Source of the DNA: Mycolicibacterium tusciae | GTDB taxonomy: Bacteria; Actinomycetota; Actinomycetes; Mycobacteriales; Mycobacteriaceae | Direction of reading: 5' to 3' | NCBI RefSeq assembly: GCF_002086795.1 | Contig: NZ_MVIM01000008.1 | Coordinates: 1 to 64,000 of the forward strand | DNA length: 64,000 nucleotides | Shown here: positions 43,420-52,663 of the stretch, piece by piece | Layout: every line of letters begins with the position of its first letter | Numbering within the stretch: position 1 is the stretch's first letter | Made by a program: the position numbers and the translations under genes | The notes under the pieces: model-generated | The model's input: the letters and a program-made list of their open reading frames with translations, nothing else | Told to the model about the DNA's origin: nothing | Databases searched by the model: none

Positions 43420-44001
43420 CTAGACCGGCTTGCGCTTCCTGCGCTTGACGCCGACGCTGCCCCACAGCGAGAAGCCGCGGATGCGCACGCACGGCGCTCC
43501 CGGCGAACCTTCCCCGCTCACGCTTTGGTCGAAGGATCCCATCACCCCGACACCGCGCAGGTCCACGTTCACCTCGGGCGGCACCAAGATGGTTTGGCCG
43601 CCGAAGATCGAGTAGGAGTGGATCTCGACTTCTGGTGAGGTGAAGTCGGCGTACCGCAAATCCACCACGCCTCCGCCGAAGAGAGCAAAGGTGGTCATCC
43701 GCTTCGGCACGTTCCAGCGGCCGCGACGCTCGAACCCACTCATGATTGCCAGCAGCATCGTCGACGGTGCAGGCCGCACCGGCCCGCCGCTGGGACCGGC
43801 CGAGACAGAACCGGGCAGGTCCGCGGAAAGCCGATCGAGTTCGTCATATGTCTGCGCGGCGTACGCCCTGGTCAGGCGTTCTTCGTATTCGTTCAGTGGC
43901 AGTCGGCCCTGAGCAGCGGCATCGGTGAGGAGCTGCGCCATGTGGATACGATCGGTGTCTGCAGCGCGCCTTGAGCCGTTCCGCGACGCTGGAGTGCTCA
44001 T
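43420..44001 (-). CDS. DUF1707 domain protein with LiaF-like C-terminus (Rv0966c-like)
   Basis: A 193-residue protein. The DUF1707 segment is near residues 15-65: DTDRIHMAQLLTDAAAQGRLPLNEYEERLTRAYAAQTYDELDRLSADLPG. The C-terminal half (about 95-190) is a beta-helix-like repeat (TTFALFGGGVVDLRYADFTSPEVEI, IFGGQTILVPPEVNVDLRGVGVMGSFD) as in DUF2154/LiaF proteins of envelope-stress sensing. ATG 44001 is used; ATG 44010 is 3 codons upstream. Three 32-bp repeats lie immediately upstream and create three short upstream ORFs with overlapping stops and starts, so translation may be controlled by re-initiation. Confidence 0.82.
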   Translation of the reverse strand: MSTPASRNGSRRAADTDRIHMAQLLTDAAAQGRLPLNEYEERLTRAYAAQTYDELDRLSADLPGSVSAGPSGGPVRPAPSTMLLAIMSGFERRGRWNVPKRMTTFALFGGGVVDLRYADFTSPEVEIHSYSIFGGQTILVPPEVNVDLRGVGVMGSFDQSVSGEGSPGAPCVRIRGFSLWGSVGVKRRKRKPV

Positions 44002-44006
44002 CCCGG

Positions 44007-44102
44007 CCATCTGTTCTTTGCGCAGGCGCTCATCACAACCATCTGTTCTTCGCGGAACCGCTCATCACTACCATCTGTTCTTTGCGCAGGCGCTCATCAC
44101 CG
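44007..44102 (-). repeat. three tandem 32-bp repeats carrying short upstream ORFs
   Basis: Units at 44007-44038, 44039-44070 and 44071-44102, each 32 bp. Units 1 and 3 agree in the first 30 bases; unit 2 differs in the middle. Read on the minus strand each unit holds ATGAGCG and ends AAGAACAGATGG, copying the start region of the DUF1707 gene. The ORFs are MSACAKNRW, MSGSAKNRWL and MSACAKNRWPG; the first stop lies 2 nt before the next ATG and the next two stops overlap the following ATG (TGATG, ATGA). Confidence 0.85.
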
Positions 44103-44191
44103 ACGAGCCTACGACGAACGCTGGCACATGCAAGGCCGATGTCCAAACTGTGCATCCTTCGATGCCGGCGAATCAGATAGACAAGCAAACT

Positions 44192-44953
44192 TTATTCCGC
44201 GCCGGCCAAGTAGTCGGCAAACTCGATGGTGCCGACGGGGTTCTGGGGTGCGAGGTGCGCGCCCGATCGGTACGCGGCAACGATGCGTCCCGGGATGGGG
44301 ACGGCCACCACTTTGCGGCGGCCCCCACCCGCGGTCAGGTACATCCGCCCCAACTCGGCGTGCGTGTGCACCGTCGGTCCGCCGATGTCGGGCACCCGGC
44401 CCGACGGGTCGGAATCGATCAGCTCGACGAGCCGACGCGCGACGTCGCGGCTGTCGATCGGCTGGAAGCTGACGCCGCGCAGCGCCCACAGCACGGGTGA
44501 GTACCGCTGGACCGCGAAGCTGGTGGCGATCAGGTCGTGGAACTGGGTGGCGCGCAGTACCGTATGGGCGACGCCGGAGGCGTCCAGTGCTTGCTCGACT
44601 CTGACCTTGGTCCGGTAGTAGGGCAACGGGATTCGGTCGATACCGACGATCGATACGTGCACGAGGTGGCCGACGCCGGCGCGTCGCATCGCCGACGTCA
44701 GGTGCCGCATCGAGGTGACATCCTTGTCGCCGGTCGCCTGCGTGGCGCAGTTGACGATCACGTCCACCCCGTCGACCGCCGCGTCGATTCCCTCACCTGC
44801 CAGCAGATCGGCTCGCCGCCAATGTAATTCGCCGCTGTCAGGTTGGTTGCGCCGACTCAGCGCGTAGACGTCGTAGCCGGCCGCGATGGCCGCGGGCAAC
44901 ACTTGGTGACCGAGCGTGCCGGTCGCCCCGGTGACCAAGACCCGTTTCGCCAT
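44192..44953 (-). CDS. NAD(P)H-binding atypical SDR (NmrA-like)
   Basis: A 253-residue Rossmann-fold protein. VLVTGATGTLGHQVL at the N-terminus binds the cofactor; VDVIVNCATQATGDKDV and VHVSIVGIDRIPLPYYRTKVRVEQAL are typical of the NmrA / SDR_a5 group, which includes ubiquinone-like complex I assembly and redox sensor proteins. Its substrate is unknown. It lies 21 bp downstream of the GT39-like gene on the same strand and may be co-transcribed with it. Confidence 0.85.
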   Translation of the reverse strand: MAKRVLVTGATGTLGHQVLPAAIAAGYDVYALSRRNQPDSGELHWRRADLLAGEGIDAAVDGVDVIVNCATQATGDKDVTSMRHLTSAMRRAGVGHLVHVSIVGIDRIPLPYYRTKVRVEQALDASGVAHTVLRATQFHDLIATSFAVQRYSPVLWALRGVSFQPIDSRDVARRLVELIDSDPSGRVPDIGGPTVHTHAELGRMYLTAGGGRRKVVAVPIPGRIVAAYRSGAHLAPQNPVGTIEFADYLAGAE

Positions 44954-44974
44954 GTCGGTGATCCTATGCCGCGG

Positions 44975-46480
44975 TCACTGCCGGGTAAGGATGCACACGT
45001 AGCGTCGCGGAGTGTTGTAGAAACACGAGCCCTCCTTCGCCGGGAAACCGACCAGTGCCGCCTCTGCGATTTCGGCCGGTCCGCCACAGGCGAGCCCGAT
45101 CGAGCGCTCGAACAGCGGGTCGCATGTCATTACGAGAAACGTCGCCTCCGACGGCTCAACGATCGGAACGCCACTGCGACGCAACGGGAATTCGATCGCT
45201 CCTCCGGACTTGTTGACCCCGGTGACCGCGATCGGCACGTCCCCTAGTGTCGCCCTCACCTTCTCGGCTGCGTGCACCGCATGCGGCCAGCCCTTTGCCG
45301 AGGGTGTGAACGACGGCATCACCACGATCGCCGAAACGATGCACACGATGACCGCAGCGGCGGCGGCGCATCGCACTAGGACCGGTCGCGCCGACCACAT
45401 CCAGGAGACACCTATTCCGATGGCGGTGAACACAATCGGATGAAGCCAGGAGTAGTACTGATCCGTCGGCAGCCCTGGATAACTGACAGCCAGCGTCGGT
45501 GCGATGAGGGCCAGCGCGACGATCGCCCATGCCGTGGTGAGGATCGCCCAGCCGCCGAACCGCCGTGCGATGCCTGTCGTCGCGACCGCGGCGATGATGA
45601 GTGCCGCCACGGTGGTGACGGACGCCGGCCATGCCGACAGCGGGGCAGATGCGGAATCACCGGCGACCGGCCCGGCCAGGATTCGCCATCCGATGACGGG
45701 GATGGCTGCGAGGCGTTGGCCTACCGACTCATCTATGCCCAGGTTCGCCGCGAAGACATGATCCGAGATTCCGCGTGTCTCGGCGAAATCGGTGTGCAGT
45801 TCGTAGACGAGAACCGGGACGAGCCCAGCGACCATGATCAATGCGGTCGCCGCCAATACGCCACGCACCGACCGTCGCGGCCGCCGAAACACGTCGGCGA
45901 TGAACAAGGCGATGAACGGTGGCACCGCCAGCACCGCCAGCAGGTGAGCGTGGACCAAGAGAACCGTTGCCGCAGAAGCCAGCACCCACCAGCCGAGCTC
46001 GCGTGTGCGCCATGCCTGCCAGGCCGCGGCCACTGCCAGCGCGGCCACGGGGCCGACGATGTTCGCGTTCCACAGAAATGTCGACGCTCCGATCGCCGAC
46101 GGGCTCACCGCCATCAACAGCGCCGCGACGTGTCCGGCCAGCGGGCCGCCTACCGTGCGGCCCAGCCACCACGTCGCTGCAACGCCGGCGATGCCGATGA
46201 GCGCCACGGTCGTCAACACCACCGCCGGATCGACATCACTCAGGAACGCACTGGGCGCAAGGAGCCAGTAATAGGCAACGCCGTGATGTCCGGTGGCGAA
46301 CGAGGCCTGCGGACCCACCAAGGGCATCTGTCCGTCGCGCACCCAATGCAGCAGCGTGAGCATTTCGGTGCCCTGATCGTCGTCCCACTCGCCGCGCCCC
46401 GCCAGCCCGATCAGTCGGACGGCTGCGGCGATCAGAAGTATGACCGCCAGCACCAGTCCGTCGCGTCGGGCCGAGGTCAC
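44975..46480 (-). CDS. GT39/PMT-like polytopic glycosyltransferase
   Basis: A 501-residue protein with about 11 membrane helices. The first extracytoplasmic loop has GRGEWDDDQGTEML; acidic residues in this loop are the catalytic ones in GT-C enzymes such as protein mannosyltransferases. The C-terminal part after the last helix (about 400-500) is soluble and outside the membrane. It likely moves a sugar from a polyprenyl phosphate donor to protein or lipid. Acceptor unknown. It lies downstream of an unrelated secreted-protein gene and upstream of the NmrA-like gene. Confidence 0.82.
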   Translation of the reverse strand: MTSARRDGLVLAVILLIAAAVRLIGLAGRGEWDDDQGTEMLTLLHWVRDGQMPLVGPQASFATGHHGVAYYWLLAPSAFLSDVDPAVVLTTVALIGIAGVAATWWLGRTVGGPLAGHVAALLMAVSPSAIGASTFLWNANIVGPVAALAVAAAWQAWRTRELGWWVLASAATVLLVHAHLLAVLAVPPFIALFIADVFRRPRRSVRGVLAATALIMVAGLVPVLVYELHTDFAETRGISDHVFAANLGIDESVGQRLAAIPVIGWRILAGPVAGDSASAPLSAWPASVTTVAALIIAAVATTGIARRFGGWAILTTAWAIVALALIAPTLAVSYPGLPTDQYYSWLHPIVFTAIGIGVSWMWSARPVLVRCAAAAAVIVCIVSAIVVMPSFTPSAKGWPHAVHAAEKVRATLGDVPIAVTGVNKSGGAIEFPLRRSGVPIVEPSEATFLVMTCDPLFERSIGLACGGPAEIAEAALVGFPAKEGSCFYNTPRRYVCILTRQ

Positions 46481-46557
46481 GCCCTCACCCTAAGATGCGC
46501 CCGTCGATCCTCCCCGCCCGCATCATGGCGGGAGCCGAAGTCAGTTCTTCACTCGTA

Positions 46558-46950
46558 TTAGTCGGGCGCAGGGACTGGGCCAAAAGGTTTGGCCAGGCTT
46601 GCGGCCGCATCAGAAGGCAGACTTGCGATCTTGCCGACGAAATTGCCCGGCAAGTTCGCGATGCTCGTCGCGAAATCGCTTGGCAGGCTGGCGATCTTTC
46701 CCGGAGCGTCCCCCAGCCTCGCGAAGCTGTTGGCGGCATCTTCGGGCAACGAGGTGACGCCGCCCACGAATTGTCCAGGGAGAGCAACGAGACTATTCAC
46801 CGTCTGCTGCGGAACCGCCGCGATCTTGCAGGTAACCGCGGGTGCGCAGCCCACCAACCAGTCGGGGTCGATGGGCTCTGCTGACGCCGGGGCGGCGGTA
46901 GCCAGGGCGGCCCCGCCGATGAATCCAGCAACGACAATGACTCTTTTCAT
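46558..46950 (-). CDS. secreted protein with IASLPSD repeats
   Basis: A 130-residue protein with signal peptide (MKRVIVVAGFIGGAALATAAPASA) and a mature part with two cysteines (VGCAPAVTCKIA) followed by repeats of about 11-14 residues: VALPGQFVGGVTSLPED, ARLGDAPGKIASLPSDFATS and IANLPGNFVGKIASLPSDAAAS. The repeats suggest an extended amphipathic helix chain. No known family was recognised. ATG 46950 is set by the signal peptide; the upstream frame is open but not secretory in character. Confidence 0.65.
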   Translation of the reverse strand: MKRVIVVAGFIGGAALATAAPASAEPIDPDWLVGCAPAVTCKIAAVPQQTVNSLVALPGQFVGGVTSLPEDAANSFARLGDAPGKIASLPSDFATSIANLPGNFVGKIASLPSDAAASLAKPFGPVPAPD

Positions 46951-47055
46951 GACCACTCCGTTCAAGATGGACAGTTCGCCTGTTACGTAGTGCAAAGCGG
47001 GTACACAACCATCAAAATCCGGACTCGCTGATTAGCCGAAATGATAGGCGCTGTT

Positions 47056-47076
47056 GCTCGTCGTGTCGCGACGAGC
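47056..47076. terminator. hairpin downstream of echA7 region
   Basis: GCTCGTCG (47056-47063) and CGACGAGC (47069-47076) form a perfect 8-bp stem with a 5-nt loop. It lies 111 bp past the end of the acyl-CoA operon on the minus strand, where the transcript could end. There is no U-run. Apart from this, the 236-bp stretch 46951-47186 holds nothing that I recognise. Confidence 0.4.
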
Positions 47077-47186
47077 GTGCTTTGCCAAGGGTTCCCGCAC
47101 GTTTGCCGTACTCAAAATTCATCAGAGGGAAACCGGCTGGACCCCAACCTGTCTCGTCGCGCTGGGGTCCCGCAGCTTCGCGGTCC

Positions 47187-47954
47187 CTAGGTCGCCCAGT
47201 TCGGCGGGCGCTTCTGCAGAAACGCCATCATGCCCTCTCTGGCCTCTTCGGAGACAAACAATTCGGCGGACTGCCGCGTCAACGCCTCGGCGTCCCGGTC
47301 GAACGCCGCCAGCAGCGGCGCGGTCGTCAGGGCCTTGGAGGCGGCCAACCCCTGCGGCGAGGCTTTGCCGATCTCCGCGCCCAGGGCCGCCACCGTCGCC
47401 TCGACGTCGTCGGTGGCGACGGTGATCAGGCCGATGTCGGCGGCCTCGGCGGCGCCGAACTTCTCGCCGGTCAGGAAGTAGCGGCCCGCGGCGCGGGCCG
47501 TCATCTTCGGCAGCAGGGCGAGCGAGATGATCGACGGCGCAACGCCAATGCGCGCTTCGGTCAACGCGAACGTACTCGCCTGGCCCGCCACCGCGATGTC
47601 GCATGCGCCCACCAGTCCCAGCCCACCGGCGCGGACGTGTCCGTCGATCGCGCCGATCACCGGGATCGGCAGTTCGAGGATCCTGCGCAGCAGCCGGGTC
47701 AGTTCGCGGGCCCGTTCGACGTCGATATCGGCGGGGTCACCACCTGAGGCTTGGGCGAGATCGGCTCCTGCGCAGAAGGTTCCGCCGGTGTGGCCGAGCA
47801 CCACCGCACGGACTCCACCGTCCGTGGTGGCGTCGGTCAGACCCTGGTGTAGCTGGTCGACCAGCGCGGTCGACAACGCGTTGCGGTTCTCCGGCGAGTC
47901 CAGCGTCAGGCGCGCGACGCTGCCCTCGACGGAGTAGCCGACAAGCGCGCTCAT
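47187..47954 (-). CDS. echA7: enoyl-CoA hydratase/isomerase family (EchA7-like)
   Basis: A 255-residue crotonase-fold enzyme. The oxyanion-hole segments are TGGTFCAGADL (about 60-70) and RAGGLGLVGACDIAVAG (about 105-120), with TEARIGVAPSIISLALL after. It hydrates enoyl-CoA or acts as a lyase in branched-chain degradation. Its ATG overlaps the fadE12 stop by one base (TGATG). It is the last gene of the acyl-CoA operon and matches Rv0971c. The neighbouring carboxylase suggests a leucine- or terpene-type pathway. Confidence 0.92.
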   Translation of the reverse strand: MSALVGYSVEGSVARLTLDSPENRNALSTALVDQLHQGLTDATTDGGVRAVVLGHTGGTFCAGADLAQASGGDPADIDVERARELTRLLRRILELPIPVIGAIDGHVRAGGLGLVGACDIAVAGQASTFALTEARIGVAPSIISLALLPKMTARAAGRYFLTGEKFGAAEAADIGLITVATDDVEATVAALGAEIGKASPQGLAASKALTTAPLLAAFDRDAEALTRQSAELFVSEEAREGMMAFLQKRPPNWAT

Positions 47955-49114
47955 CAGTACGACCTGGGCAGACCCAGTGACGTCTGCGCGACGAAGTTGA
48001 GGATCATCTCTCGGCTCACGGGTGCGATGCGGGCCAACCGCGACGCCACCAGCACCGAGGCGATACCGTACTCCTTCGTCAGGCCGTTGCCGCCGAGGCA
48101 CTGCACCGCCTGATCGACCGCGCGCACCGACGCTTCACCCGCCGCATACTTGGCCATGTTGGCGGCCTCGGCCGCGCCGACGTCGTCGCCGAGGTCGTAC
48201 AGCGATGCGGCCTTCTGCATCATCAGCTTCGCCAGCTCGATCTCGATGTGGTTCTGCGCCAACGGGTGTGACAGTCCCTGATGCGCGCCGATCGGCGTCT
48301 TCCACACCTGGCGCGTCTTGACGTACTCGGTGGCCTTGTTGATCGCGAACCGGCCCATTCCGACCGCGCTGGCGGCGCCCATGATGCGCTCCGGGTTGAG
48401 TCCGGCGAACAGCTGCGCGATGGCCGCGTCTTCGGACCCGACGAGCGCGTCGGCGGGAAGTCGCACCTCGTCCAAGAACAGCTGGAACTGGTTCTCGGGG
48501 CTGACGATCTCCATGTCGATCTTGGTCCACGTCATGCCAGGGGTGTCGGTGGGCACGACGAACAGTGCCGGCTTGAGGTTGCCGGTCTTGTGATCTTCGG
48601 TCCGGCCGACGACGAGAATCGCCTGGGCCTGGTCGACGCCCGAGATGTACACCTTCTGACCCGACAGAATCCAGTCGCTGCCGTCACGGCGGGCGGTGGT
48701 GGTGATCTTGTGACTGTTCGACCCCGCGTCGGGTTCGGTGATCGCGAACGCCATGGTGATCGATCCGTCGGCGATTCCCGGGATCCAGCGCTTCTTCTGC
48801 TCCTCGGTGCCGAACTTGGCGATGATGGTGCCGTTGATGGCGGGGGAGACCACCATCAAGAGCAGGGCGCAGCCGGCGGCGGACATCTCCTCCATGACCA
48901 GCGACAGCTCGTACATCCCGGCCCCGCCGCCGCCGTACTCTTCGGGCAGGTTCACCCCGATGAAGCCGAGTTTGCCTGCCTCGCTCCACAACTCGGTGGT
49001 GTGTTCACCAGCGCGGGCCTTCTCCAGGTAGTACTTCTCGCCATAGTTGGCGGCCATCGCGGCGACAGCCTTGCGCAGCGCCTGCTGTTCTTCGGTCTCG
49101 ACGAAGCTGCTCAT
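47954..49114 (-). CDS. fadE12: acyl-CoA dehydrogenase (FadE12-like)
   Basis: A 386-residue flavoprotein that oxidises acyl-CoA to enoyl-CoA. The family signatures are MAFAITEPDAGSNSHKI (FAD and substrate binding), QVYISG-type DWILSGQKVYISG, and the C-terminal QCLGGNGLTKEYGIA. The catalytic Glu would lie near that C-terminal region. AAGGAAA precedes ATG 49114. It is the fifth gene of the minus-strand operon and matches Rv0972c. Confidence 0.93.
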   Translation of the reverse strand: MSSFVETEEQQALRKAVAAMAANYGEKYYLEKARAGEHTTELWSEAGKLGFIGVNLPEEYGGGGAGMYELSLVMEEMSAAGCALLLMVVSPAINGTIIAKFGTEEQKKRWIPGIADGSITMAFAITEPDAGSNSHKITTTARRDGSDWILSGQKVYISGVDQAQAILVVGRTEDHKTGNLKPALFVVPTDTPGMTWTKIDMEIVSPENQFQLFLDEVRLPADALVGSEDAAIAQLFAGLNPERIMGAASAVGMGRFAINKATEYVKTRQVWKTPIGAHQGLSHPLAQNHIEIELAKLMMQKAASLYDLGDDVGAAEAANMAKYAAGEASVRAVDQAVQCLGGNGLTKEYGIASVLVASRLARIAPVSREMILNFVAQTSLGLPRSY

Positions 49115-49122
49115 GTGTTTCC

Positions 49123-51057
49123 TTAAGGGTTGTCCACTCGGGCGAGTACGGCCCCGACGTCGACCTGCTGGCCGACCTCGACGTTGAGTTCGGCGAGCAC
49201 TCCGTCGCCGGGCGAGGTCACGGTGTGCTCCATCTTCATCGCCTCCAGCCACACCAGTGGCTGCCCGGCGGCCACCGAGTCGCCCACGGCGGCGCCGATG
49301 CGCAACACCGATCCGGGCATGGGCGCCAAGAGCGACCCCTGCGCAACAGCGGTATCGGGGTCGCCGAAGCGAGGTAGCGCCACGAGATGCACGGGCCCCA
49401 GGGATGAGTCGACGTACACGTCGGCGCCGTATCGCGCGACATCGAAGGCACGCTCCACACCGGCGATGGACAGCACGACGCGATCGGCGGCGGAGGACAC
49501 GAGACCGACGCCGTCAAGGTCGGGAAGGTGCACGCTGTCGCGGGTACAGCGGTAGCGCACCACGTGCTCTCCGCCGGAAGCGTCGCCGTAGGACTTGGTC
49601 TGGAATCCGGACGCCAGGTTGCGCCAGCCGCTCGGTGCGGCGGCGAACACCGTTGCACTGTCGCGGTTCTGCGCGGCGTCGGCGAGTGCCGCGGCGACCG
49701 CGGAGAGTGCGGCGGCCCGGTCGTCGCCCAGCGGGGTGGACAACCGGTCGAGGCCGTGGGTGTCGAAGAAGGCCGTATCGGTGGCGCCGTCGAGGAACGC
49801 CGGGTGCCGCAGCACGTTGACCAACAAATCGCGGTTGGTCCTGATGCCGTGCAGCCGGGTGCGGGTCAGCGCATCGGCGAGGACGGCCGCGGCTTGACGT
49901 CGCGTCGGTGCGTAGGAGATGACCTTGGCGAGCATCGGGTCGTAGAAGATCGACACCTCCGAGCCGTCCTGGATGCCGGTGTCGACTCGCACCGTCTGCG
50001 GTACCTCGAACCGGTGAACGGTGCCCGCCTGCGGCTGCCAGTTCTTCGCCGGGTCTTCGGCGTACAGCCGTGCCTCGATGGACGATCCACGCGACGGTGG
50101 CGGTTCGGGATCGAGTTGTCCGCCATCGGCGACGTGCAGCTGCAACTCGACGAGGTCCAGCCCGGTGGTCGCCTCGGTGACGGGATGTTCGACCTGCAGT
50201 CGGGTGTTCATCTCGAGGAAGTAGAAATCGCCCGCCCCTGGACCATCTGGGCCCGCCATGAACTCGACGGTGCCCGCACCGGCGTAGCCGATCGCCTCCG
50301 CCGCCAGCCGCGCGGCGTCGAACAGCTTGGCGCGCATGCCTTCCGTCCGCTCGACGAGCGGCGAGGGCGCCTCTTCGATGATCTTCTGATGGCGCCGCTG
50401 GATCGAACATTCGCGTTCGCCGACCGCCCACACGGTGCCGTGCTGGTCCGCCATCACCTGGACCTCGACGTGATGACCGGTGGCGAGGTAGCGCTCGCAG
50501 AACACGGTCGGATCGCCGAAGGCCGACTGCGCTTCGCGGCGTGCGGCCTCCACCTGGTCCGGCAGCGACGACAACTCGTCGACGATCCGCATACCGCGGC
50601 CGCCGCCACCGGCAGAGGCCTTGATCAGCACCGGCAACTGGTCGGCGGTGACGGTGTCGGGATCGAGTTCCTCGAGCACCGGCACACCCGCGGCCGCCAG
50701 CATCTTCTTCGCCTCGATCTTGGAGCCCATTGCGGCAACCGCGGCCACCGGTGGACCTATCCACGTAAGCCCGGCATCGATTACCGCGGCGGCGAACTCA
50801 GCGTTCTCCGAGAGGAATCCGTATCCGGGGTGGATCGCGTCGGCCCCGGCCGCCTGTGCGGCGGCGATCAGCTGCGCCGCGTCGAGGTAGCCCTTGGTAC
50901 CTTCCAGCCGCACCCGGGCGTCCGCCTCGGCGACGTGGGGAGACGCCGCGTCGGGATCGGTGTAGACGGCGACGGTGCCGATGCCGAGCTTGCGGCAGGT
51001 GTCGAACACCCGGCGAGCGATCTCGCCGCGATTGGCAACCAGTACTCGAGTGATCAT
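49123..51057 (-). CDS. accA2: acyl-CoA carboxylase alpha chain (biotin carboxylase + BCCP)
   Basis: A 644-residue biotin-dependent subunit. The biotin carboxylase domain (1-450) has VLVANRGEIARRVFDTCRKLGIG, the ATP-grasp lid KASAGGGGRGMRIV and the catalytic EMNTRLQVEHPVTE. The C-terminal biotin carrier domain ends with EAMKMEH, Lys being the biotin site. With the AccD2-like subunit it carboxylates an acyl-CoA, probably methylcrotonyl- or geranyl-CoA type. ATG 51057 lies 10 bp from the accD2 stop. It matches Rv0973c. Confidence 0.94.
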   Translation of the reverse strand: MITRVLVANRGEIARRVFDTCRKLGIGTVAVYTDPDAASPHVAEADARVRLEGTKGYLDAAQLIAAAQAAGADAIHPGYGFLSENAEFAAAVIDAGLTWIGPPVAAVAAMGSKIEAKKMLAAAGVPVLEELDPDTVTADQLPVLIKASAGGGGRGMRIVDELSSLPDQVEAARREAQSAFGDPTVFCERYLATGHHVEVQVMADQHGTVWAVGERECSIQRRHQKIIEEAPSPLVERTEGMRAKLFDAARLAAEAIGYAGAGTVEFMAGPDGPGAGDFYFLEMNTRLQVEHPVTEATTGLDLVELQLHVADGGQLDPEPPPSRGSSIEARLYAEDPAKNWQPQAGTVHRFEVPQTVRVDTGIQDGSEVSIFYDPMLAKVISYAPTRRQAAAVLADALTRTRLHGIRTNRDLLVNVLRHPAFLDGATDTAFFDTHGLDRLSTPLGDDRAAALSAVAAALADAAQNRDSATVFAAAPSGWRNLASGFQTKSYGDASGGEHVVRYRCTRDSVHLPDLDGVGLVSSAADRVVLSIAGVERAFDVARYGADVYVDSSLGPVHLVALPRFGDPDTAVAQGSLLAPMPGSVLRIGAAVGDSVAAGQPLVWLEAMKMEHTVTSPGDGVLAELNVEVGQQVDVGAVLARVDNP

Positions 51058-51067
51058 CGCGCGGCGC

Positions 51068-52663
51068 TCACATCCTGAAAACGCCGAAGTTCGACGTCCC
51101 CTTGATCGGGCCATTCGCGATGGCGGACAGGCACATTCCCAGCACGGTGCGGGTGTCTCGCGGGTCGATCACCCCGTCGTCATAGAGCCGGCCGGACAGG
51201 AACATCGGCAGCGACTCGGCCTCGATCTGCGCTTCCACAGCGGCGCGCAGGGCGGCGTCGGCGTCCTCGTCGACCTGCTGGCCGCGGGCCTCGGCGGCGG
51301 CGCGGCTGACGATCGACAGGACGCCCGCCAGCTGCGTGCCACCCATGACAGCGGACTTGGAGCTGGGCCACGCGAACAGAAACCGGGGATCGTAGGCGCG
51401 GCCGCACATCCCGTAGTGGCCCGCGCCGTACGAGGCGCCGATCAGCAGGGAGATGTGCGGCACGGTGGAATTGGAGACGGCGTTGATCATCATCGAGCCG
51501 TGCTTGATCATCCCGCCCTCCTCGTACTTGCGGCCGACCATGTAGCCGGTCGTGTTGTGCAGGAACAACAGTGGCGTGTCGGCGCGGTTGGCCAGCTGGA
51601 TGAACTGGGTGGCCTTCTGCGACTCCTCGGAGAACAACACCCCGCGGTGGTTGGCCAGGATGCCGATCGGATAGCCGTAGAGGGTGGCCCAGCCGGTCAC
51701 CAGGGAGCAACCGTAGAGGGGTTTGAACTCGTCGAAGTCGGAGCCGTCGACGATGCGGGCGATGACGTCGCGTGGATCGAACGGGATGCGCAGATCGGCG
51801 GGGACGATGCCGACCAGCTCCTCCGGATCGAACAGCGGCTCGGTGACCGGGCTCGGCGCTGGGCCCTGCTTGCGCCAGTTCAACCTGGCCACGATGCGAC
51901 GACCGATGCGGATCGCGTCGAGCTCGTCGACTGCGAAGTAGTCGCCGAGTCCCGAAGTGCGGGCGTGCATCTCGGCGCCGCCAAGCGATTCGTCGTCGGA
52001 TTCCTCGCCGGTCGCCATCTTCACCAGCGGCGGCCCGGCCAGGAAGACCTTGGAACGCTCCTTGATCATCACCACGTGGTCGGACATTCCGGGGATATAG
52101 GCGCCGCCGGCCGTCGAGTTGCCGAACACCAGCGCGATGGTCGGGATCCCCGCTGCCGAGAGCCGGGTGAGGTCGCGGAACATCTGACCGCCGGGTATGA
52201 AGATCTCCTTCTGCGTCGGCAGATCGGCGCCGCCGGATTCCACCAGTGACACCACCGGCAGCCGGTTCTGCAGCGCGATCTGGTTGGCGCGCAGGATCTT
52301 CTTCAGTGTCCACGGATTGCTGGTGCCGCCCTTGACCGTTGGGTCGTTGGACACGATGAGGCACTCCACGCCCTCGATCGCGCCGATTCCCGTCACGACG
52401 CTGGCCCCGACGGCGAAGTCGCTACCCCATGCGGCCAGCGGACTGAGTTCCAGGAACGGCGAATCGGGGTCGAGCAGCATCTCGATGCGCTCGCGCGCGG
52501 TCATCTTTCCGCGGTCGTGATGGCGTTTGACGTACTTTTCACCGCCGCCGGCCAACGCCTTGGCGTGTTCGATCTCGAGTTCGGCGAGTTTGGCGGTCAT
52601 CACGTCCGCGGCCTCGGAGAACGCCGAGGACCTCTTGTCGATGGTCGACTTCAGCGCGGTCAT
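51068..52663 (-). CDS. accD2: acyl-CoA carboxylase beta chain (carboxyltransferase)
   Basis: A 531-residue carboxyltransferase. It has SLVESGGADLPTQKEIFIPGGQMF and the oxyanion GNSTAGGAYIPGMSDHVVMI in the N domain, and LHNTTGYMVGRKYEEGGMIKHGSMM in the C domain, closest to methylcrotonyl-CoA and geranyl-CoA carboxylases. It moves CO2 from biotin to acyl-CoA. The ATG overlaps the stop of fadE13 (ATGA). It matches Rv0974c. Confidence 0.94.
   Translation of the reverse strand: MTALKSTIDKRSSAFSEAADVMTAKLAELEIEHAKALAGGGEKYVKRHHDRGKMTARERIEMLLDPDSPFLELSPLAAWGSDFAVGASVVTGIGAIEGVECLIVSNDPTVKGGTSNPWTLKKILRANQIALQNRLPVVSLVESGGADLPTQKEIFIPGGQMFRDLTRLSAAGIPTIALVFGNSTAGGAYIPGMSDHVVMIKERSKVFLAGPPLVKMATGEESDDESLGGAEMHARTSGLGDYFAVDELDAIRIGRRIVARLNWRKQGPAPSPVTEPLFDPEELVGIVPADLRIPFDPRDVIARIVDGSDFDEFKPLYGCSLVTGWATLYGYPIGILANHRGVLFSEESQKATQFIQLANRADTPLLFLHNTTGYMVGRKYEEGGMIKHGSMMINAVSNSTVPHISLLIGASYGAGHYGMCGRAYDPRFLFAWPSSKSAVMGGTQLAGVLSIVSRAAAEARGQQVDEDADAALRAAVEAQIEAESLPMFLSGRLYDDGVIDPRDTRTVLGMCLSAIANGPIKGTSNFGVFRM

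Noticed and set aside
44007..44102. CRISPR-like array
   Set aside because: The repeats are contiguous with no spacers, only three units, and there are no cas genes.
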